Assembly (NCBI GenBank): GCA_964457585.1
Contig: CAYWFU010000067.1
Span: 1 to 17,264, forward strand
DNA length: 17,264 nt
Source of the DNA: CAYWFU01 sp964457585
Lineage (GTDB): Bacteria > JACRDZ01
Reading direction: 5' to 3'
Below, in pieces: positions 7,510-14,406 of this stretch (position 1 is the first letter of the stretch; each line of letters starts with the position of its first letter). Under the pieces are notes generated by a model. It searched no databases. It was not told the origin of the DNA and was given only the letters and a program-made list of their open reading frames with translations. A program made the position numbers and the translations under genes.

Positions 7510-8034
7510 TTAATTGGTTTTAATTGTTGCGATATATGGTAGATTACGATATTTTTCTTCATAATCCAATCCATATCCTACTACGAATTCATTAGGTATA
7601 ACAAATCCCGAAAAATCCGGTTTAATATCAACTTTATGTTTTTCAGGTTTATCTAAAAGAACGCAGGTTTTAACTTCGATTGCACCCATACTTTCAAGTA
7701 GCTGTTTGGTTTTAAGGAGTGTTTGTCCTGTATCCATAATATCATCAACAAGTAATACTCGTCTGCCATTTATACGAAGCTTGAGTTCCTTTGTAGTAGT
7801 TATCAATTTATTCGGGTCTTTTCCAATGTAACTTGCAACTCCTATTGAATCAAATTGTATTGGTAATATAATTTGTCTGACTAAATCCGCAAAAAACATC
7901 AAACATCCGTTCAATATAGCGATAAGTATTACTTCATTGGGATAATAATGCTCATTAATTTGTTTCGCCAGTTCAGCAACTTTTTCTTTTATTTCATCTT
8001 GAGTAATTAAAATTTTATCTATTATTGGTTCCAT
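7510..8034 (-). CDS. hpt: Hypoxanthine phosphoribosyltransferase
   Basis: This cytoplasmic purine-salvage enzyme converts hypoxanthine (and often guanine) plus PRPP to IMP or GMP. The type I PRTase signature VLLVDDIMDTGQTL is at residues 93-106. The family-specific C-terminal block EFVVGYGLDYEEKYRNLPYI, which closes over the base, is at about 149-168. Residues 38-43 (IAILNG) form the pyrophosphate-binding loop. Its 174 residues are the standard length. Start ATG 8034 has only a weak GGAATG upstream. It is the first gene of the packed minus-strand run leading to the fumarase beta subunit and tRNA-Pro, with a 258 bp repeat-bearing gap before it. Confidence 0.95.
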   Translation of the reverse strand: MEPIIDKILITQDEIKEKVAELAKQINEHYYPNEVILIAILNGCLMFFADLVRQIILPIQFDSIGVASYIGKDPNKLITTTKELKLRINGRRVLLVDDIMDTGQTLLKTKQLLESMGAIEVKTCVLLDKPEKHKVDIKPDFSGFVIPNEFVVGYGLDYEEKYRNLPYIATIKTN

Positions 8035-8124
8035 AAAATTTCATTCCGTAAGTTATAGTAAGCAAATGAGTATAATTATAAAATATAAGGCAGAAAATAG
8101 CAATTAAATAAGTTACAAAGTGAC

Positions 8125-8220
8125 AGGCACAAAGGCATAAAGTAAAAACAGTTCCAAAGCATAGAGGCACAAAATTTTTTAGTTTTCTTTCAAACTTTGT
8201 GCCTTTGCTACTTTGTGCCT
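8125..8220. repeat. Imperfect nested inverted repeat built on AGGCACAAAG
   Basis: AGGCACAAAG at 8125-8134 and AGGCACAAA at 8165-8173 face CTTTGTGCCT at 8211-8220 and TTTGTGCCT at 8197-8205. These form two nested stems separated by bulges. The element occupies much of the 258 bp gap between the lipoprotein gene and hpt. No open reading frame of note is seen in this gap. It looks like a degenerate dispersed repeat. Confidence 0.6.
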
Positions 8221-8292
8221 AATTAGGTTTTCAATTTTTGGCGAGAAATATGTAAAAAAATTGCAATTCAGACAATAAACCATTTTACTGTA

Positions 8293-9024
8293 CTAACGTT
8301 GTGGGATAAGCTTTTGTTGCCCATTTCCATTAGATGTATTATACAATGTTAATACACCATCATGAGTAACAATTATTCCTATAACCCATTCACCGCTTGT
8401 ACTTTGTACTAAAACTTTATTTTTACTTAAATCATCAGTTATATTCCATAGGTTGTTGCTGTAATCAGCAAATCCAATTCTATTAGTTCCTTTTAATAAT
8501 GGTAACTTATATAAATCCAATTTAGCTTCATCTTTATCAACATATATAGTAATTTGATTTAGTTTATCTTTTCCCCATTTATTAAAATCTCCAACAGCAT
8601 AAAGTATGCTTTTTATCTTTCTTTCCCCAAAATATTTTGATACATTTTTTAAAATAATATATCTATTTTCTTCAAAAGCGATATCATTTGCATAAGTTTT
8701 TTCTATTTTTGGTGAAGAGATAGATGAAATTTGCACTGCTTGTTTTTTTTCTTTATCTTTTTTATTTTCAACAGTTGTGATAGTATTTTCTTTTTTTACT
8801 TCTTCTTTTATTGAAGAAATCTGGTCAGATAAAATAATATCTTTATTAGGTGGAGTATTCAGATAAGAATTGTTTCTGTTTTGCGTTCCGCTTGCAAGAG
8901 AAGCATATTGCTGACTTTGATACTTAATTTTGGCCTGCTTATTACTTCCAGAACAGCCAAGAATTAATGACATAAAAAAAACCAGGGTCGAAATTTTAGA
9001 AAGTTCAAAAAATTTTATTACCAT
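8293..9024 (-). CDS. Putative lipoprotein with a CBM48/AMPK-beta-like E-set domain
   Basis: The 243-residue product begins with a lipoprotein signal peptide: a short charged start, a hydrophobic core, then ILGC with the lipidated cysteine at residue 24. AAGGAG lies 7 nt before ATG 9024, which makes this start better than the in-frame ATG at 9054. Residues about 25-115 are low-complexity, Ser-, Lys- and Gln-rich, and probably a flexible linker. Residues about 119-205 contain YAVGDFNKWGKD and later GTNRIGFADYSNNLWNITDD, a pattern like the GxFNxW...W.D blocks of early-set domains related to CBM48 and AMPK-beta glycogen-binding modules. That match is by eye and tentative. A tail of about 40 residues follows. 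No enzymatic role can be assigned; it may be a substrate- or protein-binding lipoprotein of the cell surface. Confidence 0.6.
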   Translation of the reverse strand: MVIKFFELSKISTLVFFMSLILGCSGSNKQAKIKYQSQQYASLASGTQNRNNSYLNTPPNKDIILSDQISSIKEEVKKENTITTVENKKDKEKKQAVQISSISSPKIEKTYANDIAFEENRYIILKNVSKYFGERKIKSILYAVGDFNKWGKDKLNQITIYVDKDEAKLDLYKLPLLKGTNRIGFADYSNNLWNITDDLSKNKVLVQSTSGEWVIGIIVTHDGVLTLYNTSNGNGQQKLIPQR

Positions 9025-9106
9025 ACATCTACTCCTTATTTTAATAATTTTCACACAATTTTATCAAATTTTCAATTTTTTCTATTTTTGGCGTAAAGTA
9101 TTTATT

Positions 9107-9136
9107 TTAATATCATATTCTATAATAAGATGTCAA
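9107..9136 (-). promoter_or_regulatory. Predicted sigma-70-type promoter of the lipoprotein gene
   Basis: On the minus strand a perfect TTGACA (9131-9136) is followed after 18 nt by TATTAA (9107-9112), with a TG just upstream giving an extended -10. Transcription would start near 9100 and leave a leader of about 75 nt before ATG 9024. Confidence 0.5.
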
Positions 9137-9229
9137 CAAAAAAAGTACAATTATGTTAAATTGATTTTGATTATTAAATTCAAAATTGGGAATATTAACA
9201 TAAATTAAGCTCGCTTTGCTCGCAACATT

Positions 9230-9290
9230 AGGCTGAAGGATAAAGATTTTAACTAATTATTATTTTTCTTCAGCCTTCAGTCTTCAGCCT
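9230..9290. repeat. Inverted repeat AGGCTGAAG / CTTCAGCCT
   Basis: AGGCTGAAG at 9230-9238 is the reverse complement of CTTCAGCCT at 9282-9290. A second, shifted copy of CTTCAG lies at 9269-9274. A short direct repeat of GCTCGC precedes the left arm. It lies in the 540 bp gene-free stretch between the HEAT and lipoprotein genes. Confidence 0.55.
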
Positions 9291-9296
9291 GATATG

Positions 9297-9322
9297 TTTT
9301 CAATTTCCTATACCTTAAATTA
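9297..9322 (+). repeat. Copy 2 of the shared 26 nt repeat-flanking sequence
   Basis: It ends in TTCCTATACCTTAAATTA, 24 of 26 identical to the minus-strand sequence at 2958-2983. It begins 6 nt after the right arm of the preceding inverted repeat, with the TTTTCAA end toward the hairpin as in the other two copies. Confidence 0.65.
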
Positions 9323-9382
9323 GATCACCTTTGGCAGTAACTTAAATCCAAAATTACAAGCACCAAATTACAAAATGAAGAA

Positions 9383-9513
9383 GGGGCTGTCCAAAAAGGT
9401 GTCATTCCGCATTTGATGCGGAATCCAGACTTTTAAATATCGGCTTAAATACTGGATTCCCGCTTTCGCGGGAATGACAAAAAAATAATTTTTGTACCTT
9501 TTTGGACAGCCCC
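9383..9513. mobile_element. MITE-like element with 18 bp terminal inverted repeats
   Basis: GGGGCTGTCCAAAAAGGT at 9383-9400 is repeated in exact inverse at 9496-9513. Inside lies a second inverted pair (9401-9428 and 9452-9478), and each of these is itself a small hairpin (CCGCAT/ATGCGG and CCCGC/GCGGG). The 131 bp element carries no gene. Terminal repeats starting GGGGCTGTCC resemble the ends of some insertion sequences, so it could be a non-autonomous derivative; that is inference. No convincing target-site duplication is visible, since the flanking bases extend the inverted repeat instead (GAAGAA on the left, TATTCTT on the right). Confidence 0.72.
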
Positions 9514-9594
9514 TATTCTTGGCACTTCCAGATAAAAAAGTCAGAGGGTAAAAGAGGCAAAGATGTAGAGTTAAGGAGAAAGGATTTTTAATTT

Positions 9595-10257
9595 TTACCA
9601 ATTTTCCGGAATAAATAATGTTGTATCAAATATTTTTTTAACATTCAAAATAACTTTTTTTGTAATTTTATCTTCGGGAGAAGTTTCTTCATCAATTCTT
9701 TTTAATATGGGAATTACTGATTTACTTTTCGATACTCCTAATGCCCATATAGCATAAATTCTGGTTTTTAAATCCTTATTTTTAGTAATTTTTTCAAGTT
9801 CCGGGATACAGTCCTGTCCAATATTTCCTAATGCCCATGATGCATACATTCTAATATCTTCATCTGCAGTTGTATCAGATAATATTTTAATAAGATCAGG
9901 GATAGCCCTTTTTTCTTTTAATTTTCCTAAAGCTAAAATGGCATCTCTTTTAAGATTAAAATCATTATTAGAAGATGATATCTGTGAAAGCCACAAAATA
10001 ACTCTTTTTTCCTTTTCTTCCGCAATATCTTTTGTCTGATGAGGTATAATGTATGTTTCATCAAGCATTGAATAATCTATTTCAGGGGCAGCTATTTTTG
10101 TAGTATCTTTTTTTTCTTCAAGTTCTTCTCCAGAAAGAATGTAAATTTCTTCCAGAGATAATTCTTCTTCATCATCCTGACTGAAAATAATATTAGAGTT
10201 GGTAATTATAAACAAAAAAATAAATATTAGAAATAGAATATTTAATAATTTTTTCAT
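9595..10257 (-). CDS. Exported HEAT-repeat protein
   Basis: The 220-residue product starts with a signal peptide (about residues 1-27, ending near IIFSQ). An acidic Glu/Asp-rich stretch (about 28-50) and a linker follow, and then HEAT-like helical repeats from about 90 to 195. Clear units are KRDAILALGKLKEKRAIPDL, MYASWALGNIGQDCIPELE and IYAIWALGVSKSKSVIPILK, the pattern of the PBS-lyase-like HEAT family. These are protein-binding scaffolds; no catalytic residue is evident, and there is no evidence for a bilin lyase role. AAGGAT is placed 6 nt before ATG 10257. It is separated from the divergent P-loop gene by a large inverted repeat. Function unknown. Confidence 0.8.
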   Translation of the reverse strand: MKKLLNILFLIFIFLFIITNSNIIFSQDDEEELSLEEIYILSGEELEEKKDTTKIAAPEIDYSMLDETYIIPHQTKDIAEEKEKRVILWLSQISSSNNDFNLKRDAILALGKLKEKRAIPDLIKILSDTTADEDIRMYASWALGNIGQDCIPELEKITKNKDLKTRIYAIWALGVSKSKSVIPILKRIDEETSPEDKITKKVILNVKKIFDTTLFIPENW

Positions 10258-10280
10258 AAAAATATCCTTTTTAAACCCTT

Positions 10281-10420
10281 CTGTAGTATACTATGAATAT
10301 ACATAAGCGTTCAGCCATCAGCTTTCAGCTATCAGTTTAAAAATGCTAAAGTATAAATTTTTTTTACTCTAGCTGAATGCTGACTGCTGATAGCTAAATG
10401 CTTAAAAATATACTATACAG
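10281..10420. repeat. Large imperfect inverted repeat (two 50 nt arms)
   Basis: The arms 10281-10330 and 10371-10420 are imperfect inverse copies. They share CTGTA...TATA...TAAGC and the inner motif TCAGC..TCAGC..TCAGCT, with a 40 nt AT-rich centre. The element fills the gap between the divergent HEAT and P-loop genes, just upstream of the plus-strand promoter. It looks like a dispersed intergenic repeat and could form a long hairpin. Confidence 0.65.
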
Positions 10421-10440
10421 ATTAAAACTAAAATTTTTAT

Positions 10441-10469
10441 TTGTCAAGTTCAAAAAATTGATATAGTAT
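10441..10469 (+). promoter_or_regulatory. Predicted sigma-70-type promoter of the P-loop gene and tilS
   Basis: TTGTCA (10441-10446) and TAGTAT (10464-10469) are separated by 17 nt. Transcription would begin near 10476, about 19 nt before the preferred start codon ATG 10495 and after the last good place for a ribosome site of ATG 10480. This favours 10495 as the start. Confidence 0.5.
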
Positions 10470-10494
10470 TACTCTTAAAATGGTGGATATAAAA

Positions 10495-11058
10495 ATGAAA
10501 ATAATTTCGGTTGCAGGAGCAGAAAGTTCTATTGGTAAAACTTATGCAATTTGTCGCTTATTACCTTATTTATCAGGTTGGGCTGCACTTAAAATAACCA
10601 GATGTTCGCAGGGGAAATGTCCCAGAGATTCAGATTGTAATGTATGCGGTTCTATAGATACTGATATTAAAATAGAAGAAGATATAAAAATAATTTCTCA
10701 GACAGGGACTGATACCTGTAGAATTATGCAAGCTAAAGCTGCAAAAGTCTTATGGTTAAAAGTGCAGCCTGAAGTTTTAAAAAAAGGGATAGATTCAAGT
10801 CTTGATTTATTATCTCCATTTCCGGGTGTAATAATCGAAGGAAATAGTTTTTTGAAAGTGCATGATGCGGATTTAGCTTTAATGATAATAGATGGTTCTA
10901 AAAAAATGAAACCAAGTGCAATTTGTATATTAGATAAAATTGACCTCTTTCTAAAAAGAAAAGATAATGATTTTATTTTAGTAAATCCAAAAAATTTTGA
11001 AAAAACAATTAATTGTAATTGGATAGAAGAAACAATTAGAAGACTAAACAATGTTTAA
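10495..11058 (+). CDS. MobB-like P-loop NTPase with a four-cysteine cluster
   Basis: The 187-residue product starts directly with a Walker A motif, GAESSIGKT, as SIMIBI-class NTPases do. It carries a likely Walker-B-region motif VIIEGNS, similar in place to MobB (molybdopterin-guanine dinucleotide biosynthesis protein B). Between them is a C-x4-C-x5-C-x2-C cluster (Cys37, 42, 48, 51, in CSQGKCPRDSDCNVC) that could hold zinc or an Fe-S cluster and is not a normal part of MobB. GTDTCRIMQAKAAKVLWLK recalls the GxDTxRxxxAGA block of MobB relatives. ATG 10495 is preceded by GGTGG at 8 nt; the in-frame ATG 10480 lacks a ribosome site. Its last 8 nt overlap tilS. The substrate and role are unknown. 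Confidence 0.7.
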   Translation: MKIISVAGAESSIGKTYAICRLLPYLSGWAALKITRCSQGKCPRDSDCNVCGSIDTDIKIEEDIKIISQTGTDTCRIMQAKAAKVLWLKVQPEVLKKGIDSSLDLLSPFPGVIIEGNSFLKVHDADLALMIIDGSKKMKPSAICILDKIDLFLKRKDNDFILVNPKNFEKTINCNWIEETIRRLNNV

Positions 11059-12448
11059 AGATAAAATATTAAAAATAATTAATAAAAATAAGTTAGTGAA
11101 AAAGAGCGGTAAGGTATTAATTGCTGTATCGGGCGGACCTGATTCTATTGCTCTGTTATATATATTTCATGAATTGCGTAATGAGCTTGAACTGTCTTTG
11201 CATGCAGCTCATTTTAATCATTGTTTCCGTGGTAAAGAATCAGATGATGATATGATTTTCGTTAAAAAATTATGTAAGAAGTTATCTATTCCATGTACAA
11301 TAGGAACAAAAGATATTCCAAAAATATTAGCTCAGAATAAATCCATATCTTCACAGGAACTTTCAAGAAATTTGAGATATGAATTTTTTAAAGAAACATG
11401 CCTTAAACAAAAGTGTAATATTCTATCAACGGGACATAATCTTAATGATCAAACTGAAACAATTTTTTTACATTTATTAAGAGGCTGCGGCACAGCAGGG
11501 CTTATTGGGATGCAGATCTTAACAAAAATCAATAATGGATTAATTTTAATAAGACCTTTTTTGAATATTACTCGTAATGAAATAGAAACTTTTTTAAAAG
11601 AAAATAACTACAAATACAGGGAAGATAGCTCCAACTTTTCTGATCATTACCTTCGTAATCATTTACGTTTGCATCTTCTGCCAAAAATAAGAAAAAAATA
11701 TAATACAAATATAGATAATTCATTATTAAGACTTAGTAAAATCTTAAACATTGAAAACGATTATCTAAGTGAAATAGTTAAAAATGAATTTGATAAAATT
11801 GTAAAAAAACAGAATGAAAGATTTAGCATTGATATTAGTTTATTAAAAAAACTTCATCCTTGTATTAGAAAAAGAATTATTCGTGAGGTTTTAATGCAAT
11901 TAAAAGGTAATATAAATGCAATTACTTATGAACATACAGATTCTATTGAAAATTTAGTTTATCAATCTTTAAATAAAAAGATAGATTTGCCGGATAATTA
12001 TATTGCAAGAAGGGAATACAATAAATTATTTTTTGAAAAAAAAGAAGAAAAATTTGAACATTATGAATACATAATTCCTGTTCCTTCTAATATATATATC
12101 CCTGTTTTAGAAAAAAAAATCAAAATATCTATCAGTAAAAATAAACACAATTTTAAAAAAATAAAAGTTGAAATTGGAAAAGATTCGGCTTTTTTTTCTT
12201 TTTCAGAAATACCGGAAAATTTCATTCTGCGTAACCGGTTAGCTGGAGATCGCTTTATCCCAGATGGAATGAAAGGGACGAAGAAACTGAAAAAATTTTT
12301 TATTGATTTAAAAATACCCATTAGTGAAAGAGATAAAATTCCGCTTCTTTTGTTCAAAAATGAAATAATATGGATTGCTGGATATCGTCAAAACAAAAAA
12401 TACAAATTAAGCCTGATAAATCAGGCAACTACAAAAATTTCAATGTAG
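11051..12448 (+). CDS. tilS: tRNA(Ile)-lysidine synthetase
   Basis: TilS attaches lysine to C34 of the CAU-anticodon tRNA-Ile so that it reads AUA instead of AUG; it is essential in nearly all bacteria. The PP-loop SGGPDS is at residues 27-32 and the second N-type ATPase signature GHNLNDQTETIFLHLLRG at about 128-145. The C-terminal TilS_C domain is clear: NRLAGDRFIPDGMKGTKKL and RDKIPLLLFKNEIIWIAGYR (about 390-450). The 465-residue length is typical of full-length two-domain enzymes. The ATG overlaps the stop of the P-loop gene, so translation is likely coupled. The last 12 codons and the stop lie within a palindromic repeat (12411-12466), so the extreme C-terminus is repeat-derived. Confidence 0.96.
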   Translation: MFKDKILKIINKNKLVKKSGKVLIAVSGGPDSIALLYIFHELRNELELSLHAAHFNHCFRGKESDDDMIFVKKLCKKLSIPCTIGTKDIPKILAQNKSISSQELSRNLRYEFFKETCLKQKCNILSTGHNLNDQTETIFLHLLRGCGTAGLIGMQILTKINNGLILIRPFLNITRNEIETFLKENNYKYREDSSNFSDHYLRNHLRLHLLPKIRKKYNTNIDNSLLRLSKILNIENDYLSEIVKNEFDKIVKKQNERFSIDISLLKKLHPCIRKRIIREVLMQLKGNINAITYEHTDSIENLVYQSLNKKIDLPDNYIARREYNKLFFEKKEEKFEHYEYIIPVPSNIYIPVLEKKIKISISKNKHNFKKIKVEIGKDSAFFSFSEIPENFILRNRLAGDRFIPDGMKGTKKLKKFFIDLKIPISERDKIPLLLFKNEIIWIAGYRQNKKYKLSLINQATTKISM

Positions 12449-12466
12449 TTGCTCGATTTATCGAGC
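12411..12466. repeat. Inverted pair of 22 nt hairpin repeats overlapping the tilS 3' end
   Basis: The unit GTAGTTGCTCGATTTATCGA (20 of 22 nt, 12445-12466) recurs in inverse at 12411-12432 as GCCTGATAAATCAGGCAACT plus AC. Each unit contains its own small hairpin (GCTCGA/TCGAGC and GCCTGA/TCAGGC), and the two units pair through GTAGTT/AACTAC. It lies between the convergent tilS and cooS genes and may serve as a two-way terminator, although only a short T-run follows. Confidence 0.75.
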
Positions 12467-12492
12467 GTTTCAAAATCCTGTACCTTAAATTA
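12467..12492 (+). repeat. Copy 3 of the shared 26 nt repeat-flanking sequence
   Basis: It ends in TCCTGTACCTTAAATTA and matches about 22 of 26 positions of the other two copies. It directly follows the hairpin pair at 12411-12466, and its final TTA is the complement of the cooS stop codon. Confidence 0.6.
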
Positions 12493-14397
12493 TAAATTAA
12501 GCTTCTTCCTGTTTATTTCAATATGATTTAAGATAATATCTGCAGCTTTCACCGGATCCTTTTCGGTATTTAATATGCCCCCTGTTAAATTTTTGCAATC
12601 TTCCGTTAAAAGCTTTATCAAATTAGGTGCGCCTGTTATAGTTGGTATTGGATTTACATATGTTAAGGTACCAAAAGCTAAAGCAAAAACTGCATCAATT
12701 GTAGCTTTTTGTTCCATGTATTCAGGTGCAGCAACAGCAACAGGTAAATCCGAAATAGCGACTCCGCCTAATTCTTCAGCAATAAAAAATAATAAATCAG
12801 CAATGCGTCCAGTATCTGTGCATGTTCCATAGCTTAATACCGGAGGTAAATTTAATTCTTTGCAAAATTTTTTGAGTTTTGGTCCTGCAAGATCAGAAGC
12901 TTCAGTATTGCAAAGACCTGCCAATTGCATAGCACCATTACCACAACCCATAGAAAGTATCAGTATATTGCGTTTAATTAATTCTTTAGCAATACGAATA
13001 GTATGGACATCCTGTCCTGAATCACGAAGTGTTGTACAGGAAACAAGTCCGACAATTCCGGTTATACTGCCTTCTTTGATAGCATTAATTAAAGGTATTA
13101 GTGATCCTCCTAAAATTTCTTTAATACTTTCAGTAGAAAATCCAACTAAAGCTTCGCTTATTGGCAAATCCGTAACAGGTGTATTACTTAATCTGCGCTC
13201 TTTAAAATTATCAATTGCTATTGTAAGAAGCTGTTTTGCCTGTGCTTCAGCCTTTTCCGGTTCATAATTGATTCTATCAGTAATTCCTTCAAAGTAAACA
13301 AGATCGCTTATTGGAATAAGTTTAAATTTATATTTTTTTGCGTATAATGGATCTATTGGCATGGAACAGTTCATATCACAGGCAAATAAATCAATACAAC
13401 CAGTTGCAAAAATTGCTTCCTGCATAATCCAGTTTCCTGTAAATCCATAAAAAACATTATCCATTTCCCATCTTTGAATTACTTCCTGTCCTGTTTCAAT
13501 ATTTGCAATAATACGCAAACCTTTTGCTCCAACAGATTTTGCTTTATCCTGCCATATCTCATTTCTTGCTAATTTTATCATGGCAAAAGTAAGAAAAGGC
13601 TCATGCCCATTAGGCAACACATTTACATAATCGGGATCCAGAACTCCTAAATCTACACGCATTTTATGAGGTCTTGGAATTCCAAATAATATATCCTGAC
13701 AAAATTCATTTACTATCTGGCTTTGATATGCCATTGCTACACCAAGGCGCATAGCCTTTAAAGCTAAAGAAGCATAATAACCATCAACATTTGTCAGGCA
13801 TGAACTTGTAGAACGCATTATTTCACCATGAATTCCACCGGGAAAAATATCCAGTTTTGTCCAGATATTTTTTCGTTCAAGAGGTGCTAAAGCCCTTACT
13901 ATTTGACTCGGGTCATCAAATTTTCGGTTAAAATCATTTTCAACAAAATCGCATAAAAGCAAAGCTGTTGCATTTTTCCCCCCGGATGTATTTATTCCCA
14001 ATCTTTCAGCAAATGTTTTTAATTTGTCATGTTCTTTAATTTCATATGGTGTTTTGCTAAGAGCTGTTGCACGAAGTGTTTTGATGGTTTGTTCAGTATG
14101 ATAATGATATGTTGATGTACCCAGAACATTTCTAATAAGCATCATACGCATAGCCATACCATCGGCAGTTATTCCGCATACACCTCTTTTGTCCTTTGAA
14201 GCATCGCTGCGGCACGGTCCGTTAGAGCATAAATCACATCTTACCCCTGCCTGACAAAAAGGACACCTTTTATCAGGATCATCTGGAGTAAGTCCCTGCG
14301 CCTGAAAACGATCCCAGATATTATTCATATTATCTTTTTTTATTTTCTCATACATTTTTATTACTGAACTATGATATGAAATTCTATTACTATCCAT
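12490..14397 (-). CDS. cooS: Anaerobic (Ni-Fe) carbon monoxide dehydrogenase catalytic subunit, divergent
   Basis: CooS interconverts CO and CO2 at a Ni-Fe-S C-cluster in the cytoplasm. The 635-residue product is full length and has the hybrid-cluster-like fold motifs. N-terminal cysteines are Cys45-PF-Cys48 (a CxxC-type D-cluster instead of the longer CX7C) and Cys54/57/62/74 (B-cluster). By alignment from memory with the Carboxydothermus enzyme, C-cluster ligands are kept at His265 (NGHEP), Cys344 (DMNCSMP), Cys454 (VSC), Cys485 (MGCGNG) and Cys526 (YGTCTD), as are His98/100 and Lys564 near the active site. The remaining iron ligand, the second Cys of CCTGNE, is Glu301 here (IETGQE). AAGGAGG lies 6 nt before ATG 14397, next to the stop of the lipoyl-transferase gene (9 nt gap). 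No cooC, cooF, hydrogenase or acetyl-CoA synthase gene is in view. Confidence 0.92.
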   Translation of the reverse strand: MDSNRISYHSSVIKMYEKIKKDNMNNIWDRFQAQGLTPDDPDKRCPFCQAGVRCDLCSNGPCRSDASKDKRGVCGITADGMAMRMMLIRNVLGTSTYHYHTEQTIKTLRATALSKTPYEIKEHDKLKTFAERLGINTSGGKNATALLLCDFVENDFNRKFDDPSQIVRALAPLERKNIWTKLDIFPGGIHGEIMRSTSSCLTNVDGYYASLALKAMRLGVAMAYQSQIVNEFCQDILFGIPRPHKMRVDLGVLDPDYVNVLPNGHEPFLTFAMIKLARNEIWQDKAKSVGAKGLRIIANIETGQEVIQRWEMDNVFYGFTGNWIMQEAIFATGCIDLFACDMNCSMPIDPLYAKKYKFKLIPISDLVYFEGITDRINYEPEKAEAQAKQLLTIAIDNFKERRLSNTPVTDLPISEALVGFSTESIKEILGGSLIPLINAIKEGSITGIVGLVSCTTLRDSGQDVHTIRIAKELIKRNILILSMGCGNGAMQLAGLCNTEASDLAGPKLKKFCKELNLPPVLSYGTCTDTGRIADLLFFIAEELGGVAISDLPVAVAAPEYMEQKATIDAVFALAFGTLTYVNPIPTITGAPNLIKLLTEDCKNLTGGILNTEKDPVKAADIILNHIEINRKKLNL

Positions 14398-14406
14398 ATA
14401 ACCTCC

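Noticed and set aside
9368..9601. 77-codon open frame on the minus strand with V-I-P-A-K-A-G-I-Q and W-I-P-H-Q-M-R-N-D
   Set aside because: It is a translation of the MITE-like palindromic repeat, a well-known source of false proteins, and has no ribosome site or independent support.
8100..10420. Multiple short repeats as a CRISPR array
   Set aside because: The repeats are inverted palindromes of different sequence without regular spacers, and there are no cas genes.
12575..13267. Long plus-strand open frames opposite cooS (12575-12832, 12860-13267)
   Set aside because: They are antisense shadows of a strongly conserved gene, without ribosome sites or recognisable domains.
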